Below are positions 18,827-27,698 of a stretch of 64,000 nt of DNA, in pieces. Under the pieces are notes generated by a model. The model saw only the letters and a program-made list of their open reading frames with translations. It made no database searches and was not told the DNA's origin. A program made the position numbers and the translations under genes. The DNA is taken from positions 2,184,001 through 2,248,000 of the forward strand of contig NZ_CP083239.1 of the NCBI RefSeq assembly GCF_022836935.1, given 5' to 3'. Numbering within the stretch: the stretch's first letter is position 1; the number at the start of each line of letters is the position of its first letter. Origin of the DNA: Ancylobacter polymorphus (lineage in GTDB: Bacteria; Pseudomonadota; Alphaproteobacteria; Rhizobiales; Xanthobacteraceae).

Positions 18827-19594
18827 ATGGCGCGCAACGGAGCAGGGCGCAGCGGCGGCCGCGAGGCCGCGCCGGGGTCCGCCGGGAGCGAGCCGGCCGC
18901 GCCTTCCGGCTTCGACGAGGCGGAGCCGCATTTCCTCGGCCATCGCGAGCGGCTGCGCGAGCGCTTCCGCAGCGGGGGCGGGGAGGCGCTGCCGGACTAC
19001 GAACTGCTCGAACTCGTGCTGTTCCGCGCCGTGCCGCGCGCCGATGTAAAGCCGCTCGCCAAGGCTCTGATCGACCGTTTCGGCTCCTTCGCCGAGGCGA
19101 TCAGCGCCCCGCCCGGGCGGCTGCGTGAGGTGAAAGGGGTGGGCGAAGCCATCATCACCGAGCTGAAGCTGATCGGCGCGGCGGTGGAGCGGGTGACGCG
19201 CGGCCAGGTGCGCGCCCGCCCGGTGCTGTCCTCCTGGAGCGCGGTCATCGCCCATTGCCGGGCCAGCATGGCCTTTGTCGAGCAGGAGCAGTTCCGCATC
19301 CTGTTCCTCGACAAGCGCAACCAGCTCATCCTCGACGAGGTGCAGCAGCGCGGCACGGTGGACCACACGCCGGTCTATCCGCGCGAGGTGGTGAAGCGGG
19401 CACTGGAAGTGGCGGCGAGCGCGATCATCCTCGTGCACAACCATCCGAGCGGCGATCCCACCCCGTCCCATGCCGACATCCAGATGACCAAGACCATCAT
19501 CGACGTGGCCAAGCCGCTCGGCATCGAGGTGCATGACCACATCATCGTCGGCAAGGACGGCCACGCCTCGCTGCGCGGGCTGCGGCTGATTTGA
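18827..19594 (+). CDS. radC: RadC/UPF0758 family JAMM-domain protein
   Basis: A 255-residue protein with an N-terminal helix–hairpin–helix-like part ([31 protein letters not shown]) and a C-terminal MPN/JAB domain carrying [14 protein letters not shown], the JAMM metal site. The historical DNA-repair label is weakly supported; the JAMM motif suggests a metallohydrolase. The start at 18827 gives a Gly/Ala-rich N-terminal tail before the conserved domain. It follows map by 17 bp and is likely co-transcribed with it. It ends 8 bp from the convergent amine oxidase gene. Confidence 0.9.
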   Translation: MARNGAGRSGGREAAPGSAGSEPAAPSGFDEAEPHFLGHRERLRERFRSGGGEALPDYELLELVLFRAVPRADVKPLAKALIDRFGSFAEAISAPPGRLREVKGVGEAIITELKLIGAAVERVTRGQVRARPVLSSWSAVIAHCRASMAFVEQEQFRILFLDKRNQLILDEVQQRGTVDHTPVYPREVVKRALEVAASAIILVHNHPSGDPTPSHADIQMTKTIIDVAKPLGIEVHDHIIVGKDGHASLRGLRLI

Positions 19595-19602
19595 CGTCTA
19601 CG

Positions 19603-21078
19603 TCAGCGCGCGCCGGAGAGCGGGCGCGCCTCCGGGTCGATCTGCCGGGCGGCGCGCAGGCCGGATTCGATGGCGCCTTCGACCCAGCCGGTCTTCAGCG
19701 TGGTGAAGTCGCCGGCGAAATGGATGCGCCCTTCCGGTGCGGTCCATTCCTTCACCATCCAGCCGCCGCCGACCGGGGTGGAGCCGAAGGAGCCGCGAAT
19801 CCAGGGCTGTTCGCTCCAGGCGAAATCGCTGACGCTGACGACATCGCCGAGCAGCCCCGGCAGGTCCTGCTGGAACAGGTCCACCACCTGCTGCGCCCGC
19901 ACCTCGCGCGGGGCGGCGAGCACGCGGTCGGCATTCTCGCCATTGAGGTAGAAGAAGCCACTGCCATGGCCGCCGGGCTCGTTGCCGGTGATGTCGATGA
20001 AGCGCTCCCACGGCCGGTCGCCGCCGGCCATCGGCCAGCCGCGCACATTATGGGCGAGCCAGGTCGGCTCCCGGGTCTTGACGATGACCTTGACCGTCTT
20101 GTCCCACTCCATTTCGGCGAACATGCGTGCCTTGCCGGCGGACCAGGCGGGCGTGACCTCGACCTCGTCCATCACGCTGAAGGGGATGGTGGAGACGATG
20201 GCGTCGCCGGTGAACTCCTTGCCGTCCTTGGTGCCGACGCGGATGCGCGGGCCGGTCTGGTCGATGCGGACCACCTGCGCGTCGAGCACGATATTGCTAC
20301 GGCCGAGGGCATTGGCCATCGCCATCGGCAGGCGGTTATTGCCGCCCTGGATGCGGAACACGTTCTGGTCGCCGAAATGATAGGCGAGGTCGGGAATGAT
20401 GCTGAGCGTCTGCGCGTAGGGGGTGAACAGCCCGGCATTGGCGGCGAGCAGCTTGAGGAAGGCGGGCGAGGCGCCCACCGGGCGCAGCAGGTCCTCCAGC
20501 GTGATGTCGTCGAGCCGGTCGAGCAGGTCCTCGTCCGGCCAGTCGGGGCTGAGCACGGTGTTGGTGTCGAGCCCGGCGCGGAACAGATAGCGGTTGAGAT
20601 TGGCGGAGACGGTGACGTTGCGCTCTTCCGCCGTCAGGTCCCACGGCCAGTTGGTGATGTCGGCCGATTTCGCGGTCTTGCCGTCCACCATATAGACCGG
20701 CAGCCCGTCATTCAGGCTGAGCAGCGGCAGGTTGAAATGGCGCACATAGTTCAGCACCAGCGGCATGTCGGAGCGGAAATGGCCGCCGCCCGCCTCGGTG
20801 AACATGCCGTCACCCAAGGGCAGAGAGAGCAGCCGGCCGCCGATGCGTCCCTGCCGCTCGATCACCGTCACCTTGTGGCCGCGCCGCTGCAGCGCGAGCG
20901 CGGCGGTGAGGCCGGACATGCCGGCGCCGAGCACCAGAACCTCGATGGGGTTGCCGGTGCGCGCCTGCGCCCGCGCCGGGGCCGCCAGCGGCGGGGCGGC
21001 GAGCGCCCCCAAGGTCGCGGCGGTGCCGGCCAGCAGCGTGCGGCGCGAAAAGCCACGGGGGGACGTATCGGTCGTCAT
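19603..21078 (-). CDS. Tat-exported flavin monoamine oxidase family protein
   Basis: A 491-residue FAD protein. The N-terminus has a twin-arginine signal (FSRRTLLAGTAATLGALAAPP), so it is folded in the cytosol and exported to the periplasm. The Rossmann dinucleotide motif follows at VLVLGAGMSGLTAALAL, with ERQGRIGGRL. The C-terminal FAD-binding segment is RIHFAGDFTTLKTGWVEGAIESGLRAA. It oxidises amines (poly-, mono- or L-amino acids) with O2 or another acceptor; the substrate is not evident. Start 21078 is fixed by the RR signal and a GGAG upstream. It is co-directional with, and 74 bp from, the inhibitor-like gene upstream. Confidence 0.87.
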   Translation of the reverse strand: MTTDTSPRGFSRRTLLAGTAATLGALAAPPLAAPARAQARTGNPIEVLVLGAGMSGLTAALALQRRGHKVTVIERQGRIGGRLLSLPLGDGMFTEAGGGHFRSDMPLVLNYVRHFNLPLLSLNDGLPVYMVDGKTAKSADITNWPWDLTAEERNVTVSANLNRYLFRAGLDTNTVLSPDWPDEDLLDRLDDITLEDLLRPVGASPAFLKLLAANAGLFTPYAQTLSIIPDLAYHFGDQNVFRIQGGNNRLPMAMANALGRSNIVLDAQVVRIDQTGPRIRVGTKDGKEFTGDAIVSTIPFSVMDEVEVTPAWSAGKARMFAEMEWDKTVKVIVKTREPTWLAHNVRGWPMAGGDRPWERFIDITGNEPGGHGSGFFYLNGENADRVLAAPREVRAQQVVDLFQQDLPGLLGDVVSVSDFAWSEQPWIRGSFGSTPVGGGWMVKEWTAPEGRIHFAGDFTTLKTGWVEGAIESGLRAARQIDPEARPLSGAR

Positions 21079-21152
21079 CGGTTGAAGCTCCACCTTGCCG
21101 TTACGGCATCTAGCAGGAGATAGTTCAAAAGTCTCGCATCTACCGGCGCGGC

Positions 21153-21896
21153 TCAGGGGCGGCTCAGCAGCAGCGGCGTTCCCTCGTCGGGCGGCACCTT
21201 CTCCCAGCCGCCATCTTCCTGCGCGGCGAAGCGCAGGCCCTCGCCACGCGCGGTGAGCAGCACCAGGCTGCCGCCGTCGAGCCGCCAGCGGTCCGGCGCC
21301 AGCGCCACCAGCCGCGCCGGGCAGCCCTTGGCAAGGCGCGCGCGGAAGGTGCCGCCGCCGGCCTCGGCATTGGTGAGTTCGAGCCGGCACAGCGGCTTGC
21401 CCGCCTGCTCGGCCATGTCCCACATGCCGACGAGATCGGCGGCGTGCAGGGCGGGATCGGCGAGGCGCGGATTGACGAGGAAATACACCCCATCGCCCTC
21501 GCGCAGCGCCTCCCAGGTGCCGCCGACGCCTTCCGTAAACTCCGCCACCAGCGCGCCATCCGGTCCCTGCAGCCGGATGGCATTGCCGGGGCCGGGCGAC
21601 CAGGAGGCGATGTCGACGCTGAACAGGATGGCGCCGGCGCAGGCCTGCCGGTCGAGGGCGACCTCGAAGCGCGCCGGGCTGCGGGCCCGGCCCTGCGGTT
21701 TCTCGGACAGGGTGAGAAGACACACCCGGTCGCCATCGGCATTGGTCAGCCGATACTCGGCCGCGAGCGTGGCCGGCTCGGGAATGTCGCTTTCCTGCGC
21801 GCTGGCCGGTGCTCCGTGGGCAAGCGCGAGCACGCCGGCGACGAGCGCGGCGGCGACACGCGGGCGGCGGCGGGCGGGGCGGCGGGGCGCCGGCAT
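21153..21896 (-). CDS. Secreted AprI/Inh-like protein with two tandem inhibitor domains
   Basis: A 247-residue exported protein: basic signal peptide (RRPARRRPRVAAALVAGVLALAHGAPASA) followed by two homologous beta-barrel-like halves. Half 1 (about 40–140) begins LAAEYRLTNADGDRVCLLTLS. Half 2 (about 155–247) begins LVGMWDMAEQAGKPLCRLELT. Each has the W/Y…C-x-L pattern and the late CPARLVALAPDRWRLDGGSLVLL-type strand of the AprI/Inh metalloprotease-inhibitor family. Classical members have one such domain and protect the periplasm from serralysin-type proteases. No protease is adjacent, so its partner is unknown. Assignment is by pattern, not alignment. Confidence 0.68.
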   Translation of the reverse strand: MPAPRRPARRRPRVAAALVAGVLALAHGAPASAQESDIPEPATLAAEYRLTNADGDRVCLLTLSEKPQGRARSPARFEVALDRQACAGAILFSVDIASWSPGPGNAIRLQGPDGALVAEFTEGVGGTWEALREGDGVYFLVNPRLADPALHAADLVGMWDMAEQAGKPLCRLELTNAEAGGGTFRARLAKGCPARLVALAPDRWRLDGGSLVLLTARGEGLRFAAQEDGGWEKVPPDEGTPLLLSRP

Positions 21897-21907
21897 GGGC
21901 GTCTCCC

Positions 21908-22891
21908 TCAGCCGACCGGCTTCACGGGCGTCTCCGGCACCGGAGTCAGCACCGGCTTGCCCGCCGCCCAGGCGAGGAGGTTGTCGACCACAAGCTGGCC
22001 CATGGCGTTGCGGGTGACATGGGTGGCGGAGGCGACATGCGGCAGCAGCACGACATTGTCCCTGCCGATCAGCGCTTCCGGGACATGCGGCTCGTTGGCG
22101 AACACGTCGAGCCCGGCGGCGGCGATGGTGCCGTCTTCCAAGGCCCTCACCAGCGCCGGCTCGTCGACCACCGAGCCGCGCGCGACATTGATCAGCACGC
22201 CCTTCGGGCCGAGCGCCGCCAGCACCTCGGCATTGATCATGCGGTCGGTCTCGGCGCCACCCGGCACGATGACGATGAGCGCGTCGACATCCCGCGCCAG
22301 CGCGACGAGCTCGGGATAATGGGTGTAGGGCACATCCGCGACAGGACGGCGGCTGTGATAGGCGATGGGCCGGCCGAAGCCTTCCAGCCGGCGGGCGATG
22401 GCGCGGCCGATGCGGCCCATGCCGACAATGCCGAGCGTGCGGTCGCGCAGGGTGGCGGTGAGCGGGAAGCCGCCGGCGGGCCACTTGCCCTCGCGCAGAT
22501 GCCGTTCGGCCTGGGGAATCTGGCGGATGGTGGCGAGCAGCAGGCCGATGGTGAGGTCGGCCACCTCGTCGTCGAGCACGCCGGGCGTGTTGGTGACCAC
22601 CACGCCGCGCCGGCCGGCCGCCTCGGCATCGACGGAATCATAGCCGACGCCGAAATTGGCAACGATTTCCAGCGCCGGCAAACGGGCCATCAGCGCCTCG
22701 GTCACCCGGCGGGCACCGCCGCCGGTGGAACCGACCCCGGTGGCCACCGCACGGATGCGCGGGCCGACTTCCGCCAGCATCGCCTCGGCGTCCGGCGCGT
22801 CGAGCCGGTGAACGGTAAAGTGCTCGTTCAGCTGCGCCTCGATCATGCCCATCATCGGGCCGGTCTGGAGAAGGTCGGGGCGGCCGGACAT
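21908..22891 (-). CDS. D-isomer-specific 2-hydroxyacid dehydrogenase
   Basis: A 327-residue NAD(P)-dependent enzyme of the glyoxylate/hydroxypyruvate reductase group. Cofactor motif: GIVGMGRIGRAIARR. Catalytic set: Arg in NVARGSVVDE, Glu in the downstream FANEPHVPEAL segment and His in LLPHVASAT. The HSRRP loop after the Rossmann fold (YHSRRPVA) suggests NADPH preference. It may reduce glyoxylate, hydroxypyruvate or a larger 2-keto acid. It is preceded by the MarR gene (88 bp) on the same strand and followed 11 bp later by the AprI/Inh-like gene. A link to oxalate/glyoxylate metabolism is possible but not shown. Confidence 0.88.
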   Translation of the reverse strand: MSGRPDLLQTGPMMGMIEAQLNEHFTVHRLDAPDAEAMLAEVGPRIRAVATGVGSTGGGARRVTEALMARLPALEIVANFGVGYDSVDAEAAGRRGVVVTNTPGVLDDEVADLTIGLLLATIRQIPQAERHLREGKWPAGGFPLTATLRDRTLGIVGMGRIGRAIARRLEGFGRPIAYHSRRPVADVPYTHYPELVALARDVDALIVIVPGGAETDRMINAEVLAALGPKGVLINVARGSVVDEPALVRALEDGTIAAAGLDVFANEPHVPEALIGRDNVVLLPHVASATHVTRNAMGQLVVDNLLAWAAGKPVLTPVPETPVKPVG

Positions 22892-22979
22892 GGGGCACTC
22901 CTGCGCGGAAAGGGGCCGACATTCCTCACCAAAGCCGGGCCGGTTTCAAGCCCGATTCGGCAGAAGGCACCTTTCGCGT

Positions 22980-23474
22980 TCAGGCGGTCTCTTCCTCGGC
23001 CGCGTCCTCGGCGTCCTCGTCCGCCTCGGTCGTCGTGGCGCCGAGCTGGGCGGAGAGGTTGCGGTCGATCTTGCGCAGCATCTTGCGGAAACGCTTGCGG
23101 TCCTTGCCGTCGAGGCCGGCGATCATCGTGTCTTCGATGGAGTCGGAAATGGCGTCGATCGCCTCGGCGCGGTGGCGGCCTTCCTCGGTGAGATGCACCC
23201 GCACCAGCCGGGCATCGCCCTCGGAAGCGCGGCGCACCAGCAGACCTTGCGCGGAGAGGCGGCCGACCGTCTTCGACGCGGTCGGCGGGCGCACCTTCAG
23301 CGCGGCGGCGAGCTCGCTCATGGTGCGGCCATCGCTTTCGCAGAGCAGCTTGAGCACCGTTTCCTGACCGGGAAACAGCCCGATATCCTGAAGACGCCGT
23401 GCCGCCAGAGCACGCTGAAGCCGCGCGACGTGATGCAGCCGCTGGCCAATCTTCTTGTCGAAGCCGTCCTTCAT
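22980..23474 (-). CDS. MarR-family transcriptional regulator
   Basis: A 164-residue winged-helix regulator. The DNA-binding core is TMSELAAALKVRPPTASKTVGRL and GLLVRRASEGDARLVRVHLTEEG, with the characteristic D-x-R wing. The last 20 residues are very acidic (TTEADEDAEDAAEEE). ATG at 23472–23474 has AGGGACG upstream. It sits between the quinone-reductase end of the nitrogen-compound operon (119 bp away) and the hydroxyacid dehydrogenase, same strand. It could control either; the ligand is unknown. Confidence 0.88.
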   Translation of the reverse strand: MKDGFDKKIGQRLHHVARLQRALAARRLQDIGLFPGQETVLKLLCESDGRTMSELAAALKVRPPTASKTVGRLSAQGLLVRRASEGDARLVRVHLTEEGRHRAEAIDAISDSIEDTMIAGLDGKDRKRFRKMLRKIDRNLSAQLGATTTEADEDAEDAAEEETA

Positions 23475-23593
23475 GGGCGTCCCTGCCATCCAATGCACGC
23501 CACGGTACCATTATCTAATGCGAAAATAACGCATTGCCGTGACACAAACACCGATGCCAGCGAAAGATCGCCCGGCAAAGAGGGTGCGCGGCG

Positions 23594-24181
23594 TCAGAGC
23601 CGGGCGAAACGGGCCTCGACCTTGGCGAGGAAGGCGGCGCGGCGCTCGGCACTGGCGGAATCCATGCTGTGCAGCGCCAGCCATAGCTTGCGCGCGCGCC
23701 GGTGGACGATGCCGCCAATGCCGTCGAGCAGGATGCGCCGGCCGGGCTGGCCGATCCACAGCCACCAATACCAGGGCGAGCCGAGCGAACTCACCGCCGC
23801 CAGCACGCGGATATTGGTCAGCCGGCGTTCCAGCGAGCGGAAGGGCTTGGGCATGCCGAAGGTCTCGTGCGGCACCAGTACCCGCTCCAGCCAGCCCTTG
23901 AGCATGGCGGGAGGGCCGTACCACCAGGTGGGCGCGACGAAGATGAGGGCGTCGGCCTGCTTCACCCGTTCGAGATGACCGGCGATGCGGACCGTGTTGA
24001 GGCCGGGCTCGTGATAGGCGAGCCGCTCCTCGCGGCCCATCACCGGATCGACGCCCTCGCCATAGAGATCGAGCAAATCCACCTCATGGCCGGCGGCCTT
24101 CAGGCCCCTTACAACCGCGTCGCGGACGCCGGCGGTGAAGCTTTCCGCCACCGGGTGGCAATAGACGACAAGCGCGCGCAT
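23594..24181 (-). CDS. Flavodoxin-fold NAD(P)H dehydrogenase (quinone)
   Basis: A 195-residue cytosolic FMN/FAD flavoprotein of the NQO1/KefF/MdaB type. The N-terminus MRALVVYCHPVAESF and the central FVAPTWWYGPPAMLKGWLERV are signature segments for flavin and quinone binding. It performs two-electron reduction of quinones or azo/nitro compounds. The ATG overlaps the stop of the FAD-linked oxidase by one base (TGATG), so it is translationally coupled and the last gene of the ABC–deaminase operon. It may regenerate or detoxify a quinone-like electron acceptor for that pathway (inference). Confidence 0.87.
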   Translation of the reverse strand: MRALVVYCHPVAESFTAGVRDAVVRGLKAAGHEVDLLDLYGEGVDPVMGREERLAYHEPGLNTVRIAGHLERVKQADALIFVAPTWWYGPPAMLKGWLERVLVPHETFGMPKPFRSLERRLTNIRVLAAVSSLGSPWYWWLWIGQPGRRILLDGIGGIVHRRARKLWLALHSMDSASAERRAAFLAKVEARFARL

Positions 24182-25602
24182 CAGACCACCTCCCCCGTGC
24201 TTCGGCCTTCGAGCCCCGGAAACAGATAGGTGCGGCCGGTGGCAAAGTCGAAGTCGGGATTTTCCCAGGCGATCATCTTGCCGGGGTTGAGCAGGCCGCG
24301 CGGGTCCGCCTGGCGCTTGAAGGCGAGCTGCGCCGGGTCGGTCTGCTTCATGCCGCCCTCTTCCAGCGTGTAGCGGTGCGGGTTGAACACCGGGATGCCC
24401 AACGCCTCATGCAGAGCGACGATTTCCTCAAGCCGCTCCTCGGAGGTAAAGCGCACCAGCGGCAGGCCGAAGCAGGTGACCTTGCCATCGAAGCGCACGA
24501 ATTCGAGATGTGCCGGCACTTCCTCGCCCAGCAGGTCATGCGCCTTCGCCACCAGCCTCAGCTGGTCCGGGAAGGGATAAAGCGTCTGCAGATAGGTGAT
24601 GGCGGGATCAACCCGCAGCGCCCGCAGCGTCGTGTGGTTCCAGGCAAGTTCATAGAGCGGCGGCAGGCCCTTGCGCTCCTCCGGCGGCAGCAGATCGGAG
24701 CGGAACAGCATTTCCCCGCCCCAGCGGGCGGTGAAGCTCTCGAACGCCGCGCGGCCCATCGGCGCCAGCATCACCAGCACGATGTGCCGGCCGTCCGGCA
24801 GGAAGGGGCGATGACGCAAAAAGCTCATCTGCGGAATGGGCGCGGCGATAACGGAAACGAGCTTCTTCAGCAGCGCGTCCTGTTCGCCCAGCGCGTTGGC
24901 ATAGGCGGCGGCCTCGTTGAAGTCGGAAAAGCCGACAATCGCCTCGGTCCAGTCATAGGCCGGCGCGAGCGGCATCTCGATGTCGAGAATGATGCCGTTG
25001 GTGCCATAGGCGTGGGCGACCTTCTGCACCTCCTCGCCAGTCAGGGTGAGGAGGCGCGGGTTCGTCTCCATGGTGGCGAGGCGCAGCGAGAGGATATTGC
25101 CGAGGTCGCGCAGCCCGCCCCAGCTGATGGAGCCGACACCGCCCGAGCCGCCGGCGATGAAGCCGCCCAGCGAGGCGGTGCGGTAGGTGGAAGGGTGTAG
25201 GCGCAGTTCCTGCCCGCTCGCTGCGCAGGCGGCGTCGATGTCCGCCAGCAATGCGCCGGCCTGCGCCCGCACCCGGCCGGGGGCGATGTCGAGCACCTTG
25301 TCGAGGCCGGAGAGGTCGAGCACCAGCCCGCCCGCCAGCGGCATGGCCTGGCCGTAATTGCCGGTGCCCGTGCCGCGCGGGGTGACGGGAATGCCGAGGT
25401 CGAAGCAGGCGGCGAGGATGCGCAGCACCTCCTCCTCGCTAACGGGGGCGGCGAGGATGTCGCCGACCACCCCGTCGAGCTGGCGCTTCAGCGTCGGCGA
25501 GTACCAGTAGAAATCGCGGCTCTTCTGCCGCAGCACGGCCGGGTTGTCCTCCAGCCGGATGCCCGCCAGCCGGGCCTTCAGGGCGGCGATGTCATAGGTC
25601 AC
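24181..25602 (-). CDS. FAD-linked oxidase (GlcD/vanillyl-alcohol-oxidase-type FAD domain)
   Basis: A 473-residue flavoprotein. FAD_binding_4 domain about residues 35–215 with PVTPRGTGTGNYGQAMPLAGG and the GGFIAGGSGGVGSISWGGLRDLG phosphate loop. The C-terminal substrate domain ends in KRQADPRGLLNPGKMIAW, the usual FAD-linked-oxidase C-terminus. No histidine or cysteine in a clear covalent-FAD motif was seen. Relatives oxidise hydroxy-acids or alcohols and pass electrons to O2, quinones or ETF. It overlaps the deaminase gene by 11 bp upstream and the quinone reductase gene by one base downstream. The substrate is probably the deaminated product of the upstream amidohydrolase, which is inference. 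Confidence 0.85.
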   Translation of the reverse strand: MTYDIAALKARLAGIRLEDNPAVLRQKSRDFYWYSPTLKRQLDGVVGDILAAPVSEEEVLRILAACFDLGIPVTPRGTGTGNYGQAMPLAGGLVLDLSGLDKVLDIAPGRVRAQAGALLADIDAACAASGQELRLHPSTYRTASLGGFIAGGSGGVGSISWGGLRDLGNILSLRLATMETNPRLLTLTGEEVQKVAHAYGTNGIILDIEMPLAPAYDWTEAIVGFSDFNEAAAYANALGEQDALLKKLVSVIAAPIPQMSFLRHRPFLPDGRHIVLVMLAPMGRAAFESFTARWGGEMLFRSDLLPPEERKGLPPLYELAWNHTTLRALRVDPAITYLQTLYPFPDQLRLVAKAHDLLGEEVPAHLEFVRFDGKVTCFGLPLVRFTSEERLEEIVALHEALGIPVFNPHRYTLEEGGMKQTDPAQLAFKRQADPRGLLNPGKMIAWENPDFDFATGRTYLFPGLEGRSTGEVV

Positions 25603-26908
25603 GCGGGCGCTCCATCAGATCGTCCAGCTCGGCATAGTCGGGCGGCGTGGTCGCAATCGCGCGGCCCGCGCGGAGCACGTTGCGCGCCGCCAGCGGGCGG
25701 GCGAGCCATTCATTGAGGCTGCGCGCGGGAAAAAGCGAGAGATCGGCGTCGGCTCCCTCGGCCAGCGTGCCGGCCGCCACGCCCATATGCGCCGCCGGCG
25801 CGCGGGTGATGAGCGCCGGCCCGTCGCCATGGGGATGGTCGAGATGGGCGATGCGGGCGGCCTCGCGGTAGACCTCAACGAGATCGAGATCGCCAAAGGC
25901 ATAGAAGGGATCGCGCGCATTGTCGCTCGCGACCATGACCGGGATGCCGCGCGCCCTCATTTCCTGCAGCAAAGTGACGCCGCGCCAGCGCGGGGTACGG
26001 CCGGGCTGGCGGTCCTGCAAATAGAGATTGCACATGGGCAGCGAGACCACGGCGATGCCGGCCTGCGCGACGCGGTCGAGCGTGCGGTCGATCTCGTCCT
26101 CTCCCTTCACCGCCAGCGCGCAGCAATGGCCGGCGAGGATCGGCCCCTCAAATCCGCGCTCCAGCGCCATGCGCGCCAGCAGGTCGAGCCCGCGCCCCTC
26201 GCGGTCGCGCTCGTCCACATGCAGATCGAGCCCGAGGCCGAAGCGCTCGGCGGCGTCGAACAGCCGGGCAAGGCCGGCTTCGAGGTTTGGGGTGAGATAG
26301 GTATAGGCGCCGAGCCGGCCGCCATGGGTGCGCACCAGATCCAGCAACGGCGTGAAGGCCGAATCGTCCAGCACGCGGTCGATGGCGATGAGGCCGACGG
26401 CCTGCAACTCGATCCGCCCGCGCCAGGCCTCGCGCATCTGCGCGAAGACCCGCCACGCGCCGGCAGCGCGCGGCCCATCGGAATCGAGATGGGTGCGAAT
26501 CGCCACCGTGCCATGGGCATAGGCGCAGCGCAGGCCGAAATCGAAGCGCCGGCTTATGTCCTCCTCGTTCCAATGCGCCGCGCGGTCCGCGTTCACCGCG
26601 TTCACCGCGCCGTCGAAACTGCCGTCGGGGTTGGGCGCCCGCTTCCAGATGAAACCCTTGTCGAGATGGGTGTGGATGTCGACAAGGCCGGGCAGCACCA
26701 GCCCGCCCGAGAGGTCGAGCCGGGGTCCGGCCTCGACCAGTGCGCCGGCCGGGGCGAGGCGGGCGAGGCGCGCCCCTTCCACCGCGATGTCGAGCGCCAC
26801 CAGCCCTTCCGCATCCGCCGTCCCGGCAAAGGACGGCACGAGACAGGCGGGCGCGCGCACATGGCCGAGCACGAAGGCGGCGGGCGGGGCCTTCAGATCG
26901 AGCGTCAC
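25592..26908 (-). CDS. Cytosine-deaminase-like amidohydrolase
   Basis: A 438-residue metal-dependent hydrolase of the cytosine deaminase/COG0402 group. Visible metal and catalytic residues: HxH in LVDIHTHLDKGF, His in LHVDERDREG, His-Cys-Cys in LAGHCCAL and Asp in VASDNARDPFYAFGD. These four elements are the CodA pattern. It should deaminate or hydrolyse a cyclic imine/amide. GTG at 26906–26908 overlaps the permease stop by four bases (GTGA). Being locked between an ABC permease and an FAD oxidase gene, it is more likely to act on an imported cyclic nitrogen compound than on cytosine for salvage. The exact substrate is unknown. Confidence 0.85.
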   Translation of the reverse strand: MTLDLKAPPAAFVLGHVRAPACLVPSFAGTADAEGLVALDIAVEGARLARLAPAGALVEAGPRLDLSGGLVLPGLVDIHTHLDKGFIWKRAPNPDGSFDGAVNAVNADRAAHWNEEDISRRFDFGLRCAYAHGTVAIRTHLDSDGPRAAGAWRVFAQMREAWRGRIELQAVGLIAIDRVLDDSAFTPLLDLVRTHGGRLGAYTYLTPNLEAGLARLFDAAERFGLGLDLHVDERDREGRGLDLLARMALERGFEGPILAGHCCALAVKGEDEIDRTLDRVAQAGIAVVSLPMCNLYLQDRQPGRTPRWRGVTLLQEMRARGIPVMVASDNARDPFYAFGDLDLVEVYREAARIAHLDHPHGDGPALITRAPAAHMGVAAGTLAEGADADLSLFPARSLNEWLARPLAARNVLRAGRAIATTPPDYAELDDLMERPRDL

Positions 26909-27687
26909 GTCCGGCCACCCAGTTCGCTTTCGTGCCAGCGCCGCAGCACCAGCCAGGACAGCAGGCTCAGCGCCGCATAGATGAGGATGCCGGTGAGCGA
27001 GATGAGCAGCAGCGCGGCGAACAGGCGCGGAATGTTCAGCCGGTAGGCGGATTCGACGATGCGGAAGGCGAGGCCCGAACCCTGCCCGGCCGAGCCGGCG
27101 GCGATCTCGCCGACCACGGCGCCGATCAGCGCCAGCCCGCCGGCAATGCGCAGCCCGCCGAGGAAATAGGGCAGGGCGGTGGGCAGTTTGAGCTGCGCCA
27201 GGGTCTGCCAGCGCGAGGCGCCGGAGAGGCGGAACAGGTCGCGCAGGTTCGGGTCGACCGAGTTCAGCCCCAGCGTGGTGTTGGACAGAACCGGGAAGAA
27301 GGCGACGATCCAGGCGCAGAGCAGCACCGCGCTGTCGGTGGAGAGGTAGATCAGCATCAGCGGCGCCACGGCGATGACGGGCGTCACCTGCAGAATGACA
27401 GCGATGGGGAACAGCGAGAATTCGACGATGCGGGCGCTGGCGAACAGCAGCGCCAGGGCGACGCCGCCGACCACGGCCAGCGCCAGCGCGACCAGCGTGG
27501 TTTGCAGCGTCACCAGCATGGAGGCGAACAGCACCGCGCGGTCCTTCACCAGCGTCGCCAGCACCGCGTCCGGGGCCGGCAGCACATAGGGTGGCAGGTT
27601 GTTGAGCTTCACCACCGCTTCCCAGCCGAGGATGAGCGCCGCCAGCACGCCGAGGGGGAGCAGCCAGCGCAGCGGCGAGGTGGCCAT
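26905..27687 (-). CDS. ABC transporter permease (nitrate/sulfonate/pyrimidine class)
   Basis: A 260-residue inner-membrane permease with about six helices. The BPD_transp_1 signature loop is present (FRLSGASRWQTLAQLKLPTALPYFLGGLRIA) and LIGAVVGEIAAGSAGQGSGLAF follows. It belongs with the TauC/SsuC/ThiX class that partners NMT1-like binding proteins. ATG at 27685–27687, 11 bp after the ATPase stop. The unit imports the substrate of the downstream deaminase. Confidence 0.9.
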   Translation of the reverse strand: MATSPLRWLLPLGVLAALILGWEAVVKLNNLPPYVLPAPDAVLATLVKDRAVLFASMLVTLQTTLVALALAVVGGVALALLFASARIVEFSLFPIAVILQVTPVIAVAPLMLIYLSTDSAVLLCAWIVAFFPVLSNTTLGLNSVDPNLRDLFRLSGASRWQTLAQLKLPTALPYFLGGLRIAGGLALIGAVVGEIAAGSAGQGSGLAFRIVESAYRLNIPRLFAALLLISLTGILIYAALSLLSWLVLRRWHESELGGRT

Positions 27688-27698
27688 GCCCGCCCCCG

